Assembly (NCBI GenBank): GCA_002385885.1
Contig: DGEI01000037.1
Span: 31,922-56,556 of the forward strand
DNA from: Firmicutes bacterium UBA3930
GTDB lineage: Bacteria > Bacillota > Clostridia > Caldicoprobacterales > Caldicoprobacteraceae
Direction: 5' to 3'
Length of the DNA stretch: 24,635 nucleotides
Part shown: piece after piece, positions 7,605 through 15,547 of the stretch
Position numbering within the stretch: position 1 is the first letter of the stretch
Layout: every line of letters starts with the position of its first letter
Position numbers and translations under genes: made by a program
Notes under the pieces: generated by a model
Databases searched by the model: none
What the model saw: only the letters and a program-made list of their open reading frames with translations
What the model was told of the DNA's origin: nothing

Positions 7605-8969
7605 CTAGTTTTCCAGGTATACATCCGCTTCGATAAGTGCTTTCCGGAGTTCTGCATAATCGAGTTCCCGTGTTCCAATATTCTTGGAAGCACAAAGCGC
7701 TGCTGCAGTCCCGGCGGCCTGACCCTGTCCCATGCATGCAACGGTATTCCGTGTTGACATATGCGCTTCCCAGTCGGAGGTAATAATCATACCGGCAGCA
7801 AGCAGGTTGGAAATGCCGCTTACACGCAAAGCCTTGTATGGGATTCCGTAAGTTCCGCCGTCTTTGATCTGAAGGCGCGGCGCGCAGTCATGGAAGCCAT
7901 AGCTCATTATGTCATCCTCAAAATGAACACCATTTAAAACATCCGACAGGGTTATATCATAGTCGCATGTTATGCAGCGGCCGCGGCGGATACAAAGCGA
8001 CGGACTGGTTCTTGCAATAAAAGCTTTTTCACAGCCCGGAATCTTCCTCAGCAGCTCAATGGCCGCTTCCTGGCGCTTGCGCAGTTCCAGTTCCGCCTTA
8101 ACCACTTCGTCACGGTTTGTCGGGCTGACGTCCATTTTATAATTGAGCTTGATAAACATCAGGTAATCGTCATGCACCGTCGTTGTAATAAAAGCCAGGC
8201 CGATTTTTCGCGCCTCTGCCACCAGCTCCGGCGGCAGCTTGCTTTCATCCGCACCAACCCGCACCAGCTTGCCGTCCTGTCCGCTTCGCGGTCCACGGGC
8301 TGATTCGCCTAAAGCGCCGAGCTCTTTAAAATACTCATAGAAGCGGTCGATATCCAGGCCTCCTACGCCAATGCTGTTTGCAACAGGATGGTCATTCGGC
8401 TCGGTAAAGGATGCTCCGGCATAGGCGCTTAAATCTCCATATCCGGTGCAATCCACAAAACATTTCGCATAAAAAACTTCACGTCCGCTGCGGCTTTCGA
8501 CAATCGCTCCACGGATAGTATCCCCGTCCATAACCGCTCCAACCAAAAGCGTGTTGACAAATACCTCAACCCCGGCTTCAATCAGCATCTCAAGGGATAC
8601 AAGCTTGTAGATCTCAGTATCAATTGCAGTGCAGACGCTGTCATAATCATACCCGGTCAGCGCTTCAACGTGTCCCGTAGTACCTCCGCGTTCGATTAAT
8701 CGGTCAACTATTTCCTGCGGGATACCGCGTACAACCTGCTTCTTTTCCACTCCCGGAAAAGCCTTCCATAAATTGAAGAAGCTATGAAGCGCAGTACCGC
8801 CTTCCGTAATTATACCACCGGTATAACCCTTGGATTCAATCAATGCTGTTCTGGCACCCTGGCGCGCCGCCGCGATGGCGGCTACAACACCGGCGGTGCC
8901 TCCTCCCGCAACAACAACATCAAACTGCCTGACAGGAATTTTTCTTGCCGGTTCTTCATATAATAGCAT
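7605..8969 (-). CDS. FAD-dependent oxidoreductase
   Basis: This 454-residue flavoprotein has a classic dinucleotide-binding start, FDVVVAGGGTAGVVAAIAAARQGARTALIE (residues 16-45), with the GxGxxG-type loop at 22-27 and an acidic residue ending the second strand. GYTGGIITEGGTA follows, as in the FAD_oxidored (PF12831-type) group. The C-terminal part AGMIITSDWEAHMSTRNTVACMGQGQAAGTAAALC (starting near 392) closes the FAD site and is typical of the group. No signal peptide is visible. Members of this group are often found among glycan-use genes but few have known substrates, so the reaction is unknown. The start is supported by AGGAGG six bases upstream. It appears to be a single-gene unit with its own promoter (9093-9121) and terminator (7554-7581). 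Confidence 0.85.
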   Translation of the reverse strand: MLLYEEPARKIPVRQFDVVVAGGGTAGVVAAIAAARQGARTALIESKGYTGGIITEGGTALHSFFNLWKAFPGVEKKQVVRGIPQEIVDRLIERGGTTGHVEALTGYDYDSVCTAIDTEIYKLVSLEMLIEAGVEVFVNTLLVGAVMDGDTIRGAIVESRSGREVFYAKCFVDCTGYGDLSAYAGASFTEPNDHPVANSIGVGGLDIDRFYEYFKELGALGESARGPRSGQDGKLVRVGADESKLPPELVAEARKIGLAFITTTVHDDYLMFIKLNYKMDVSPTNRDEVVKAELELRKRQEAAIELLRKIPGCEKAFIARTSPSLCIRRGRCITCDYDITLSDVLNGVHFEDDIMSYGFHDCAPRLQIKDGGTYGIPYKALRVSGISNLLAAGMIITSDWEAHMSTRNTVACMGQGQAAGTAAALCASKNIGTRELDYAELRKALIEADVYLEN

Positions 8970-9092
8970 GGCAAACCTCCTTTTTCATCTATTTTATTAA
9001 GTTAGGCAGCATACCGGTTGAACGCATCATATTCCACAGATCCGATAATATCACCGGAGGGAATCTCCGCCCAACCGTCAATACATGCTTCT

Positions 9093-9121
9093 AATGTACC
9101 ACAGCTATCTCACTATATCAA
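9093..9121 (-). promoter_or_regulatory. Predicted sigma-A promoter of the FAD oxidoreductase gene
   Basis: On the minus strand TTGATA (9116-9121) and TACATT (9093-9098) are spaced by exactly 17 bases, matching 5 and 4 of 6 consensus bases. The leader to the ATG at 8969 would be about 115 bases. The whole gap 8970-9330 contains no gene I can support. Upstream of the promoter it carries GC-rich short inverted repeats (around 9170-9225) and a stem TTTACC/GGTAAA near 9280-9305. Confidence 0.5.
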
Positions 9122-9330
9122 CTGGCTTTGCATGAATTTTTAATATTAATAACAAATTTCACCCGGCTGCCGCCTCCCCGGGCACTATTATAGATTACTC
9201 CGGGAACAGCCCCGGACCTGCGGCCAATTATACCTGAAATGCTCAGCGTTTCTCCCGTACGCAGGGAATTTACAGTGATTGTTTACCTGCAAAAAGCGGT
9301 AAAAACTTTTGGACATGGCTGCGTTTTTTC

Positions 9331-9367
9331 AAATAAAAAACCCCATTTTTGTATACAAAAAATGGGG
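9331..9367 (-). terminator. Strong Rho-independent terminator ending the large gene row
   Basis: CCCCATTTTTGTATAC pairs with the matching arm ending in AATGGGG (9341-9367), interrupted only by one extra A. In minus-strand RNA the stem is followed immediately by TTTTTTATTT. It lies about 85 bases after the stop of the last dehydrogenase (9451) and is the most convincing terminator in the window, marking the 3' end of the transcript coming from the right. Confidence 0.85.
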
Positions 9368-9450
9368 CTATAAGTATTACCTTTTTAGGTTTACCTCTGC
9401 AGGTGTATATGGATTAATAATTCAGAAAAAACCATAAAAGCGAATCCATG

Positions 9451-10521
9451 TTATTCTTCATTTGGATATACCATTATCTTTATATTGTTTGCCTTGTTTG
9501 TACGGGCTTCCTCAAGAGCACGAACAGCCTCATCCAGGGAATATCTTCCGGTAACCAAAGCCTTTGTATCAGCTATTCCCGAGGCCAGTATTTCAATAGC
9601 CCTCGGATAAGTGTTGGCATATCTGAATATCCCGTATATATCCAATTCCTTATCAGCAATTGCAGGAATATTAAGCGGGATATTATCCTGGGCAGGCAGC
9701 CCGACAATCATCAGCTTTCCTCCGCGGCACAGAGAAGCCAGCGCATTTTGCAGCGTCGCGGGATGCCCTGCTGCTTCGATAGCCACATCCACTCCACGGC
9801 CGTTGGTATAATCCATTATCTCTTTTACGACATCATGCTCCCTTGCGTTGAAAACTAACGATGCTCCAACGCTTTTAGCGGCATTAAGCCTTATTTCTTC
9901 AAGATCGGTTGCTATGACAGTGCTGGCTCCGAAAGCCCTTGCTGCAACAACAGCCATAAGCCCTACCGGGCCCAACCCAAAGATAGCTACTGTCGAGCCG
10001 GGTTTTATATCAGCCCTGTTGGCAGCATGAAGGCCTACAGAAAACGGCTCGATTAGTGCAGCTTCTTCAAATGTTAAATGATCAGGGATCGGGTACACAA
10101 AATCCTGTCTGTGCGTAAAATACTGAACAAACGCCCCGTCATAAGGAGGAGTAGCCTGGAATACCACGTCCGGGCACAGGTTATACCTGCCGGCCTTGCA
10201 GTACTCACATTTGCCGCAGGTTACCCCCGGTTCAACAGCAACCCTGTCCCCCACTTTAAAACGGGTGACATTTTCTCCAACTGCTGCTATAATTCCGGAA
10301 CATTCGTGTCCCAGTATCATGGGATTCTCAACTACAAAGCTGCCTATCCTTCCGCTTTCATAGTAGTGCACATCGGAACCGCAAACACCTACAGCCATCA
10401 CTTTTACGAGCACCTCGTCGGGACCCGGTACAGGAACAGGCCTGTACTCTATTTCAACCTCCATAGGCTTTTTCAGAACCGCCGCTTTCATAACATCCGG
10501 TAAATCAAATGACCTTGACAC
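9451..10521 (-). CDS. Zn-dependent dehydrogenase, sorbitol/L-iditol dehydrogenase-like
   Basis: This medium-chain dehydrogenase probably oxidises a secondary alcohol of a polyol or sugar with NAD(P). In the GTG-start numbering, Cys47 (GVCGSD) and His72-Glu73 (GHE) form the catalytic zinc site, and Cys102, Cys105, Cys108 and Cys116 form the structural zinc lobe. The Rossmann loop is GLGPVG. I chose GTG at 10521 because GGGGGTG lies six bases before it. An upstream ATG at 10563 has a weak site, and an ATG at 10491 begins the usual family start MKAAVLKKP, so either could be annotated instead. It is the last gene of the row and follows the hydroxyacid dehydrogenase by 111 bases. Substrate is unknown. 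Confidence 0.88.
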   Translation of the reverse strand: MSRSFDLPDVMKAAVLKKPMEVEIEYRPVPVPGPDEVLVKVMAVGVCGSDVHYYESGRIGSFVVENPMILGHECSGIIAAVGENVTRFKVGDRVAVEPGVTCGKCEYCKAGRYNLCPDVVFQATPPYDGAFVQYFTHRQDFVYPIPDHLTFEEAALIEPFSVGLHAANRADIKPGSTVAIFGLGPVGLMAVVAARAFGASTVIATDLEEIRLNAAKSVGASLVFNAREHDVVKEIMDYTNGRGVDVAIEAAGHPATLQNALASLCRGGKLMIVGLPAQDNIPLNIPAIADKELDIYGIFRYANTYPRAIEILASGIADTKALVTGRYSLDEAVRALEEARTNKANNIKIMVYPNEE

Positions 10522-10632
10522 AAAAATCACCCCCGTTTTCGAAATGTTGAGTGTCATACCCAAAGCTGTTAACTAATGTGTTTATTTAATTATACATTAT
10601 TTTCAGCAATAATTACATACCGTTTTCATAAA

Positions 10633-11595
10633 TTACAGATTGTTTACCACATTGACAGGATTTCCATCCAGGAAGGCTTTCAGATTGTCAACGGCAATAT
10701 TCATAAGCCTCTGCCTTGACTCCTTTGGAGCCCAAGCTATATGCGGAGTTATTATGATATTCTTTGCTTTAAGCAGTGGATTATCCATGCTTATAGGCTC
10801 GGAAGATACCACGTCGACAGCCGCTGCATACACCTTCCCGCTGTTCAATGCTTCAGCCAGGTCTTCCTCAACTACCAGGGGGCCTCTTGAGGTATTTATA
10901 AGTATTACTCCATCCTTCATTTTCGATATGGTTTCCTTGTTTATTATACCCTTAGTACTCTCAAACAAAGGACAATGCAGGCTTATTACATCCGATACCC
11001 TCAAAAGCTCATCCAGGCTGACATACTTCATTGTTTCACTCTCTAATTCCTTGTTTTCATACTGGTCGTATGCCACAACCTTCATGCCCATTGCCTGTGC
11101 TATTTTGCCGGTTGCCTGTCCGATTCTTCCGTACCCGATAATACCCATGGTCTTATCGGCTAACTCTATAAGGGGATAATTCCAAAAACACCAATCCAGA
11201 TTATTGGTCCAGTCCCCTCTCTTGACCGCTTCGCTGTGTTCCCATACATGATGGCAAATCTCAAGGAGCAGCGCAAAAACCATCTGGGCAACAGCAGCAG
11301 TGCCATAAGTAGGAATATTGGCAACGGGAATACCGCGTTCCCTTGCTGCTTCAACATCAACTACATTATAACCTGTAGCCAGCACACCTACCCACCTGAG
11401 GTTGGGTGCTTTATAGAATGTCTCCCTGGTTAAGGGTGTCTTGTTGGTATATACTATCTCAGCGTCTCCTATCCTCTCCAGTACCTTGTCTTCGGGAGTA
11501 CGGTCATATACCGTAAGTTCACCCAGTTTCTCCAATTCGCCCCAGGATAAATCCCCGGGATTCAGCGTATAACCATCCAGTACCACGATTTTCAT
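10633..11595 (-). CDS. D-2-hydroxyacid dehydrogenase, glycerate/hydroxypyruvate type
   Basis: This 320-residue enzyme should interconvert a 2-oxoacid and a D-2-hydroxyacid with NAD(P)H. The nucleotide-binding motif is GIIGYGRIG (151-159). The catalytic triad of the family is intact: Arg237 in NTSRGPLV, Glu266 in SSEPI and His285 in TPHIAWAP. The substrate-binding end of the first domain shows VGVLATGYNVVD (69-80). Overall it is closest to glycerate dehydrogenase/hydroxypyruvate reductase. In this row it could reduce a 2-oxoacid such as hydroxypyruvate from sugar cleavage or oxidise a sugar acid; the direction is unknown. The start has GGGGGT about nine bases upstream. Confidence 0.9.
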   Translation of the reverse strand: MKIVVLDGYTLNPGDLSWGELEKLGELTVYDRTPEDKVLERIGDAEIVYTNKTPLTRETFYKAPNLRWVGVLATGYNVVDVEAARERGIPVANIPTYGTAAVAQMVFALLLEICHHVWEHSEAVKRGDWTNNLDWCFWNYPLIELADKTMGIIGYGRIGQATGKIAQAMGMKVVAYDQYENKELESETMKYVSLDELLRVSDVISLHCPLFESTKGIINKETISKMKDGVILINTSRGPLVVEEDLAEALNSGKVYAAAVDVVSSEPISMDNPLLKAKNIIITPHIAWAPKESRQRLMNIAVDNLKAFLDGNPVNVVNNL

Positions 11596-11661
11596 CTAAA
11601 GCATACCCCCTGTTCAATATAATAATGTTCTCATACGGAAAAAGACCCGTTTATATTCAAT

Positions 11662-12573
11662 TTATAACCTTGCCCATGCCTCATTAAGCACTCTTTTAGC
11701 ATTTGCTACAACTATATCCGGATCCTCATCCTTCCACGGTTTTACCTCAAAGCTTACTATTGGCGGGTTCTTTGTATTCAGGAATCCAATCTCCATCAGG
11801 ACGCTCAGATATTCAACCAACTCATCTACATCATTCTCGCTGTTGGGGAAACCAAATCTTGGATGGGCATCCCCATATGCTTCCAATGACGGATCTGCAG
11901 CTACGGCATTACCCATATGGGCATGTACGATATAATCCTTCACAGGTATAAGAGATTCTCTTGCGCTCTCCCTTAACAGCGGCAAGTGGCTTAAATCCAC
12001 CATGAGGCCGAAATTGTCATATTCCTTCCTTATCTCCTCTGCAAATCTCTTTGCCAAATCCACAGGCCCTATAATGCTTTTTTTGTCAACGTCCCAGTCA
12101 AATACCTCAAGGGCTATTCTCAGATTTCCTTTTGATTTGGCATAGGCGCACAGTTCCTTGGTGGAATCAACTAAAGCGGCAAATGCCTCTTCCTTCTTAT
12201 CTTCCTCATACTTACCGCTAAGGAATGCAAAACCTTCGGCTCCCATATAGTACGCTTCATCAATTCCTTCTTTAAGATTATCGAGAGCTTTTTTCCTGGC
12301 TGCATCATCAAGATCATTAATATTCATTCCGGTAGTCAGCAGCCTGGGCTGGCTTCCATAGGCAACCGTCATATGGGATGTTTCAAGCATCTTTTTTACC
12401 TGTTCTCTGACCTTGTCGTCCTTTATCCAGGTAATCTCAATGGCATTGAAATAATCATCCACGGCTATCTTCCTGATCGTCTCCAGGATAGGCCCTTCGC
12501 CTGCCATGGTATCAGGATAAGCCATAAAGTGTATAAGGCCTACACGCATATACTTATACATTGACTCTTTCAT
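11662..12573 (-). CDS. Sugar phosphate isomerase/epimerase-like TIM-barrel protein
   Basis: This 303-residue protein is of the xylose-isomerase-like TIM-barrel superfamily, which includes ketose epimerases, hydroxypyruvate isomerase and inosose-processing enzymes. The usual divalent-metal ligands can be placed as Glu156 (IALEVFDW), Asp193 (LMVDLSHLP), His219 (VHAHMGN) and Glu276 (VSFEVKPW). No signal peptide. The start has AGGAG ten bases upstream; an earlier ATG in the leader stops after three codons. The upstream gap of 213 bases carries a hairpin and AT-rich sequence. With the split transketolase just before it, an isomerisation that prepares or processes the transketolase substrate is the simplest reading, but family members are too varied to name the sugar. 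Confidence 0.85.
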   Translation of the reverse strand: MKESMYKYMRVGLIHFMAYPDTMAGEGPILETIRKIAVDDYFNAIEITWIKDDKVREQVKKMLETSHMTVAYGSQPRLLTTGMNINDLDDAARKKALDNLKEGIDEAYYMGAEGFAFLSGKYEEDKKEEAFAALVDSTKELCAYAKSKGNLRIALEVFDWDVDKKSIIGPVDLAKRFAEEIRKEYDNFGLMVDLSHLPLLRESARESLIPVKDYIVHAHMGNAVAADPSLEAYGDAHPRFGFPNSENDVDELVEYLSVLMEIGFLNTKNPPIVSFEVKPWKDEDPDIVVANAKRVLNEAWARL

Positions 12574-12747
12574 CTTTCCATCTCTCCTTCTATATTTTAT
12601 TTTTTACTATTATAGTCAGCTTTTATGCTTTTAACACCCTTAATGGGTGACATTTCTTGGACGGTTTTTATAATAATATTATTATAATACCACTATATTA
12701 ATAATACCACTCAGCCGTCTTCTGTAAAACCGGTAATTTCAGCACAA

Positions 12748-12774
12748 AAATATGCAGTTATATCCTGCATATTT
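12748..12774 (-). terminator. Possible internal terminator/attenuator after the transketolase genes
   Basis: AAATATGCAG (12748-12757) pairs perfectly with CTGCATATTT (12765-12774) across a 7-base loop. The minus-strand RNA continues UUUUUGUG from the stem end. It begins 13 bases after the transketolase C-subunit stop. The stem is AT-rich, so termination is probably partial. The remaining gap to 12574 has AT-rich direct repeats (GTGGTATTAT twice) and a TATAAT near 12610, but no convincing -35. Confidence 0.45.
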
Positions 12775-12786
12775 CTCAAACATCCT

Positions 12787-13719
12787 TTATTTTAACTTAA
12801 CGACTTCTTTCGCAGTATCATATATGCGTTTGGCTGTCAAACCGTACCAGTTTAAGAGGTCTCTGTATGAAACAGCGCTTTGCCCGAATGTATCGTTCAG
12901 TCCAATCCTTTTCATAATGACCGGATAGTTTTCTCCCAAAACTTCGGCTGCCGCTCCTCCCAAACCTCCCAAAACCGTATTCTCTTCGACAGTGATAACA
13001 GCGCCGGTCTTACGGGCACAGCTCAGCAGGGTTTCAGCATCAAATGGCTTTAGTGTGGCAAATTCCACTACTGAGGCATTAATCCCGGCCTTGTCCAGTT
13101 CCTCAGCTGCCTCCAATACCTGGGCAAGCAGGATACCGGTAACGGCTATGGTTACATCGTTCCCCTCCCTGAGCACTCTTGCCTTTCCAATCTCAAATGC
13201 ATGATCTCCCCCATGATACGATCCGACAGGTTCACGGGACAGGCGTAAATATACGGGGCCTTTGTGGTCCAACATCGCCTTTACAGCGCCGCGGGCAGTA
13301 TCAATATCAGAAGGCACCAATACCGTCATATTAGGCATCGCTCTCATTACAGATAAATCGCATACGGATTGGTGACTTGCACCATCGGCAAAATCAGACA
13401 GTCCTCCATACGCGCCGGCAAGCTTTACATTTAAATTGTTGTACGATACAAGGCTTCTTACAGGATCTCCGGCCCGTAAAGCTATCAAAAATGCAAATGT
13501 AGAAGCCACAGGTATTAATCCACAAGCGGCCATACCGGCAGCTGCGCTTATCATATTGGCTTCTGCAATGCCAAAGTTAAAAAACCTATCTTTGTATTTT
13601 TCTGCAAACAATCTTGTTTGCGTACTGCTGGAAACATCGGCATCCAAAACAACCAGCCCGGGATATTCATCTCCGAGCTCACAGAGCATCTCGCCAAATA
13701 CCAATCTCATTTGCTTCAT
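12787..13719 (-). CDS. Transketolase, C-terminal subunit (split transketolase)
   Basis: This 310-residue protein has the pyrimidine-binding and C-terminal domains of a two-subunit transketolase. Glu53 in FNFGIAEANM is the residue that activates the thiamine cofactor, and His116 in DGASHQSVCD corresponds to a conserved active-site position. The C-terminal domain starts near residue 185 (GNDVTIAVTGI). It must pair with the N-terminal subunit encoded 31 bases upstream to make an active alpha2beta2 enzyme transferring two-carbon ketol units. The start at 13719 has a modest GAGAG site ten bases upstream. Split transketolases in sugar loci are often specialised; one known case acts on apulose 4-phosphate. 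Confidence 0.92.
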   Translation of the reverse strand: MKQMRLVFGEMLCELGDEYPGLVVLDADVSSSTQTRLFAEKYKDRFFNFGIAEANMISAAAGMAACGLIPVASTFAFLIALRAGDPVRSLVSYNNLNVKLAGAYGGLSDFADGASHQSVCDLSVMRAMPNMTVLVPSDIDTARGAVKAMLDHKGPVYLRLSREPVGSYHGGDHAFEIGKARVLREGNDVTIAVTGILLAQVLEAAEELDKAGINASVVEFATLKPFDAETLLSCARKTGAVITVEENTVLGGLGGAAAEVLGENYPVIMKRIGLNDTFGQSAVSYRDLLNWYGLTAKRIYDTAKEVVKLK

Positions 13720-13750
13720 ATTCTATCAACTCTCTTTCAATGACAGGTGA

Positions 13751-14572
13751 TTATCTCAAAAGCCCGGTTAATTCTTTTACGGCTTGTTCATATTCATTAT
13801 CCTCAACAACTTTACCATGCCATGCAGATTGTCCTTCCATGAAAGATACGCCCTTACCTTTTACTGTTTTTGCAATAACCGCAGCAGGCCCATCATACCG
13901 GATTGCAGCCTGTATGCTATTTATCAGGTCTTCAACATTATGTCCGTCGCACTTGAATGTGTGAATTCCAAAACTCTTCAGCCTGGATTCTATGTCGCTG
14001 AGGGGCATTATATCGTTTACATTGCCATCAAGCTGAACACCATTATAATCAATTATAACGGTTAAATTATCAAGTTTCCACTTTGCGGCTGACATAAGCG
14101 CTTCCCAGTTTTGACCTTCCTGCAGTTCACCATCACCGCACAGCACAAATACTCTGTATTTCCTGCCGGTAACCCTTGCTGATAATGCCATACCCACTCC
14201 TACAGACAGGCCCATGCCCAATGAGCCGGTCGACATATCAATGCCCGGCAGTTCAAACATGCAAGGATGTCCTTGTAAAGGGCTGCCCAACTGACGAAGC
14301 GTGTATAATTTTTCTTCTTCAAAAAAACCTTTTTTGCTTAAAACAGCATACAGCATCGGAGCTGCATGTCCCTTGCTTAAAATAAACCGGTCTCTGTCCG
14401 GCCAACATGGTTCATCCGGCCTTACATTCATAAAATATTCGTACAATGTAGTAATTATTTCTGCACAGGAAAAACTGCCTCCGACATGTCCGCTCCTGGC
14501 TTTATATATCATATCCAAAACAGTTATACGGAGCTCCTGAGCGATTCGACTGATCTCTTCGGGCTTAAGCAT
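13751..14572 (-). CDS. Transketolase, N-terminal subunit (split transketolase)
   Basis: This 273-residue thiamine-diphosphate-binding half carries GDGELQEGQNWEA (146-158) and Asn177 in IIDYNG, the GDG-to-N motif that binds the pyrophosphate and metal. His29 (SGHVGG), His69 (SKGHA) and His102 (QGHP) match conserved transketolase histidines. The start MLKPEEISRI is supported by GAGGAGG eight bases before the ATG at 14572. The open frame extends to 14629, but without a comparable site. It is followed after 31 bases by the C-terminal subunit, so the two are certainly co-expressed. It follows the GntR regulator by 123 bases with no clear promoter between. Confidence 0.92.
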   Translation of the reverse strand: MLKPEEISRIAQELRITVLDMIYKARSGHVGGSFSCAEIITTLYEYFMNVRPDEPCWPDRDRFILSKGHAAPMLYAVLSKKGFFEEEKLYTLRQLGSPLQGHPCMFELPGIDMSTGSLGMGLSVGVGMALSARVTGRKYRVFVLCGDGELQEGQNWEALMSAAKWKLDNLTVIIDYNGVQLDGNVNDIMPLSDIESRLKSFGIHTFKCDGHNVEDLINSIQAAIRYDGPAAVIAKTVKGKGVSFMEGQSAWHGKVVEDNEYEQAVKELTGLLR

Positions 14573-14695
14573 AAAGGAAACCTCCTCTTTGTTCACTATT
14601 ATAAATACATCTTCGTTGCAGTGTTTCAAACCTTTTTGAAAACAGTGTCATGATAAAACAGAATCCAACCAGGAAAATCAGAACGGTTCGTAATC

Positions 14696-15400
14696 CTATT
14701 CAAAGTCAGGATCTATATAAATATTAAGGTTTTTCTTCATATTATTAATATTATTTCTAACGGCGGATTCAGCCATTTTCTTATCTTTCTTGGTTATTGC
14801 CTCCACAATCAGTTTATGGTCTTTCAACGCAGTCAAATTTTTGTTCCATCCGTCATATATGGTCTCCATATTCCTGGCAATTCGCATGAAGTCTTCAATA
14901 ACGTCAATAAACTCAATTAATTTTTTATTACCGGTAATCATTGCGATCATATGATGAAATTCGCTGTCCAATATATTACAGTCCTGATAGCGTTTTTCAT
15001 TAACGGCATTTTCAAAACTGTCGATAAGCTCATTCAACTCTTCAATTTGGTGTTGCTCAATTTTATCGATGCACTCTTTTACAGCTAAAACCTCCAAAGC
15101 TTCCCTGACAAGAAGGAGTTCTATAATATCATCTGTTTTAAGCTCTATCGAGAATACGCCTTTTCTAGGTATAATCTCAACAAATCCCTCTGCTGCAAGC
15201 TGGTTTATAGCTTCTCTTACCGGCGTCCGGCTTATCGCTAATTCATTGGCCAACAGATCCTCCCTTATACGACTTCCCGGTTCAATCTCCAGATTTAAAA
15301 TCTTCTCCTTTATTATCCTGTATGTCCTCTCTTTTACGCTCAGGTTTACGAACTTTTCCAGTTCATTGCTTGATAATAATGCATATTCGTGTGAGTTCAA
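14696..15400 (-). CDS. GntR-family regulator, FadR/FCD subgroup
   Basis: This 234-residue regulator has an N-terminal winged helix (about 22-86) with the GntR signature around EPGSRIREDLLANELAISRT (40-59) and PVREAINQLAAEGFVEI. A helical FCD ligand-binding domain follows (about 90-222). FCD domains usually bind a metal through one Asp and three His. Here Asp145, His149 and His195 are present, but the last His position looks like Asn217 (AVRNNI), which may alter ligand or metal binding. The start appears to be TTG at 15400 with GAGGGTG about nine bases upstream; there is no better ATG near the domain. Lying inside the gene row between HMG-CoA reductase and transketolase, it probably represses the row and responds to an acid intermediate. 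Confidence 0.88.
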   Translation of the reverse strand: MNSHEYALLSSNELEKFVNLSVKERTYRIIKEKILNLEIEPGSRIREDLLANELAISRTPVREAINQLAAEGFVEIIPRKGVFSIELKTDDIIELLLVREALEVLAVKECIDKIEQHQIEELNELIDSFENAVNEKRYQDCNILDSEFHHMIAMITGNKKLIEFIDVIEDFMRIARNMETIYDGWNKNLTALKDHKLIVEAITKKDKKMAESAVRNNINNMKKNLNIYIDPDFE

Positions 15401-15497
15401 TACATTTCACCCTCTGCCGCTTTTTGTCTATATTTTACAAAAAAATCATCTTTATTTCCATACAATAATTTTATTATTTTTTTATATAAATTGCACA

Positions 15498-15534
15498 GCA
15501 ACTCAACTACAAATTTAAAGAGTAATTGAGTTGC
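15498..15534 (-). other. Intercistronic RNA hairpin after HMG-CoA reductase
   Basis: GCAACTCAA (15498-15506) pairs with TTGAGTTGC (15526-15534), and the stem continues with TAC/GTA after one position that is U-G in minus-strand RNA but C-A on the plus strand. This gives 13 pairs with an 11-base loop, 13 bases after the stop at 15548. No U-tract follows, so a processing or stabilising role fits better than termination. The wobble bias supports function in the minus-strand transcript. Confidence 0.45.
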
Positions 15535-15547
15535 CGTTGACACCTAT

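Noticed and set aside
9346..9357. TTTTGTATAC-type palindrome as a GntR operator
   Set aside because: It is the top of the terminator stem 9331-9367, which explains it better.
10640..11179. 179-codon plus-strand open frame
   Set aside because: Antisense to the hydroxyacid dehydrogenase whose catalytic motifs are intact.
14573..14695. Small stem TTTCAAA/TTTGAAA as terminator after the GntR gene
   Set aside because: Only seven A/T-rich pairs and no U-tract in the minus-strand direction.
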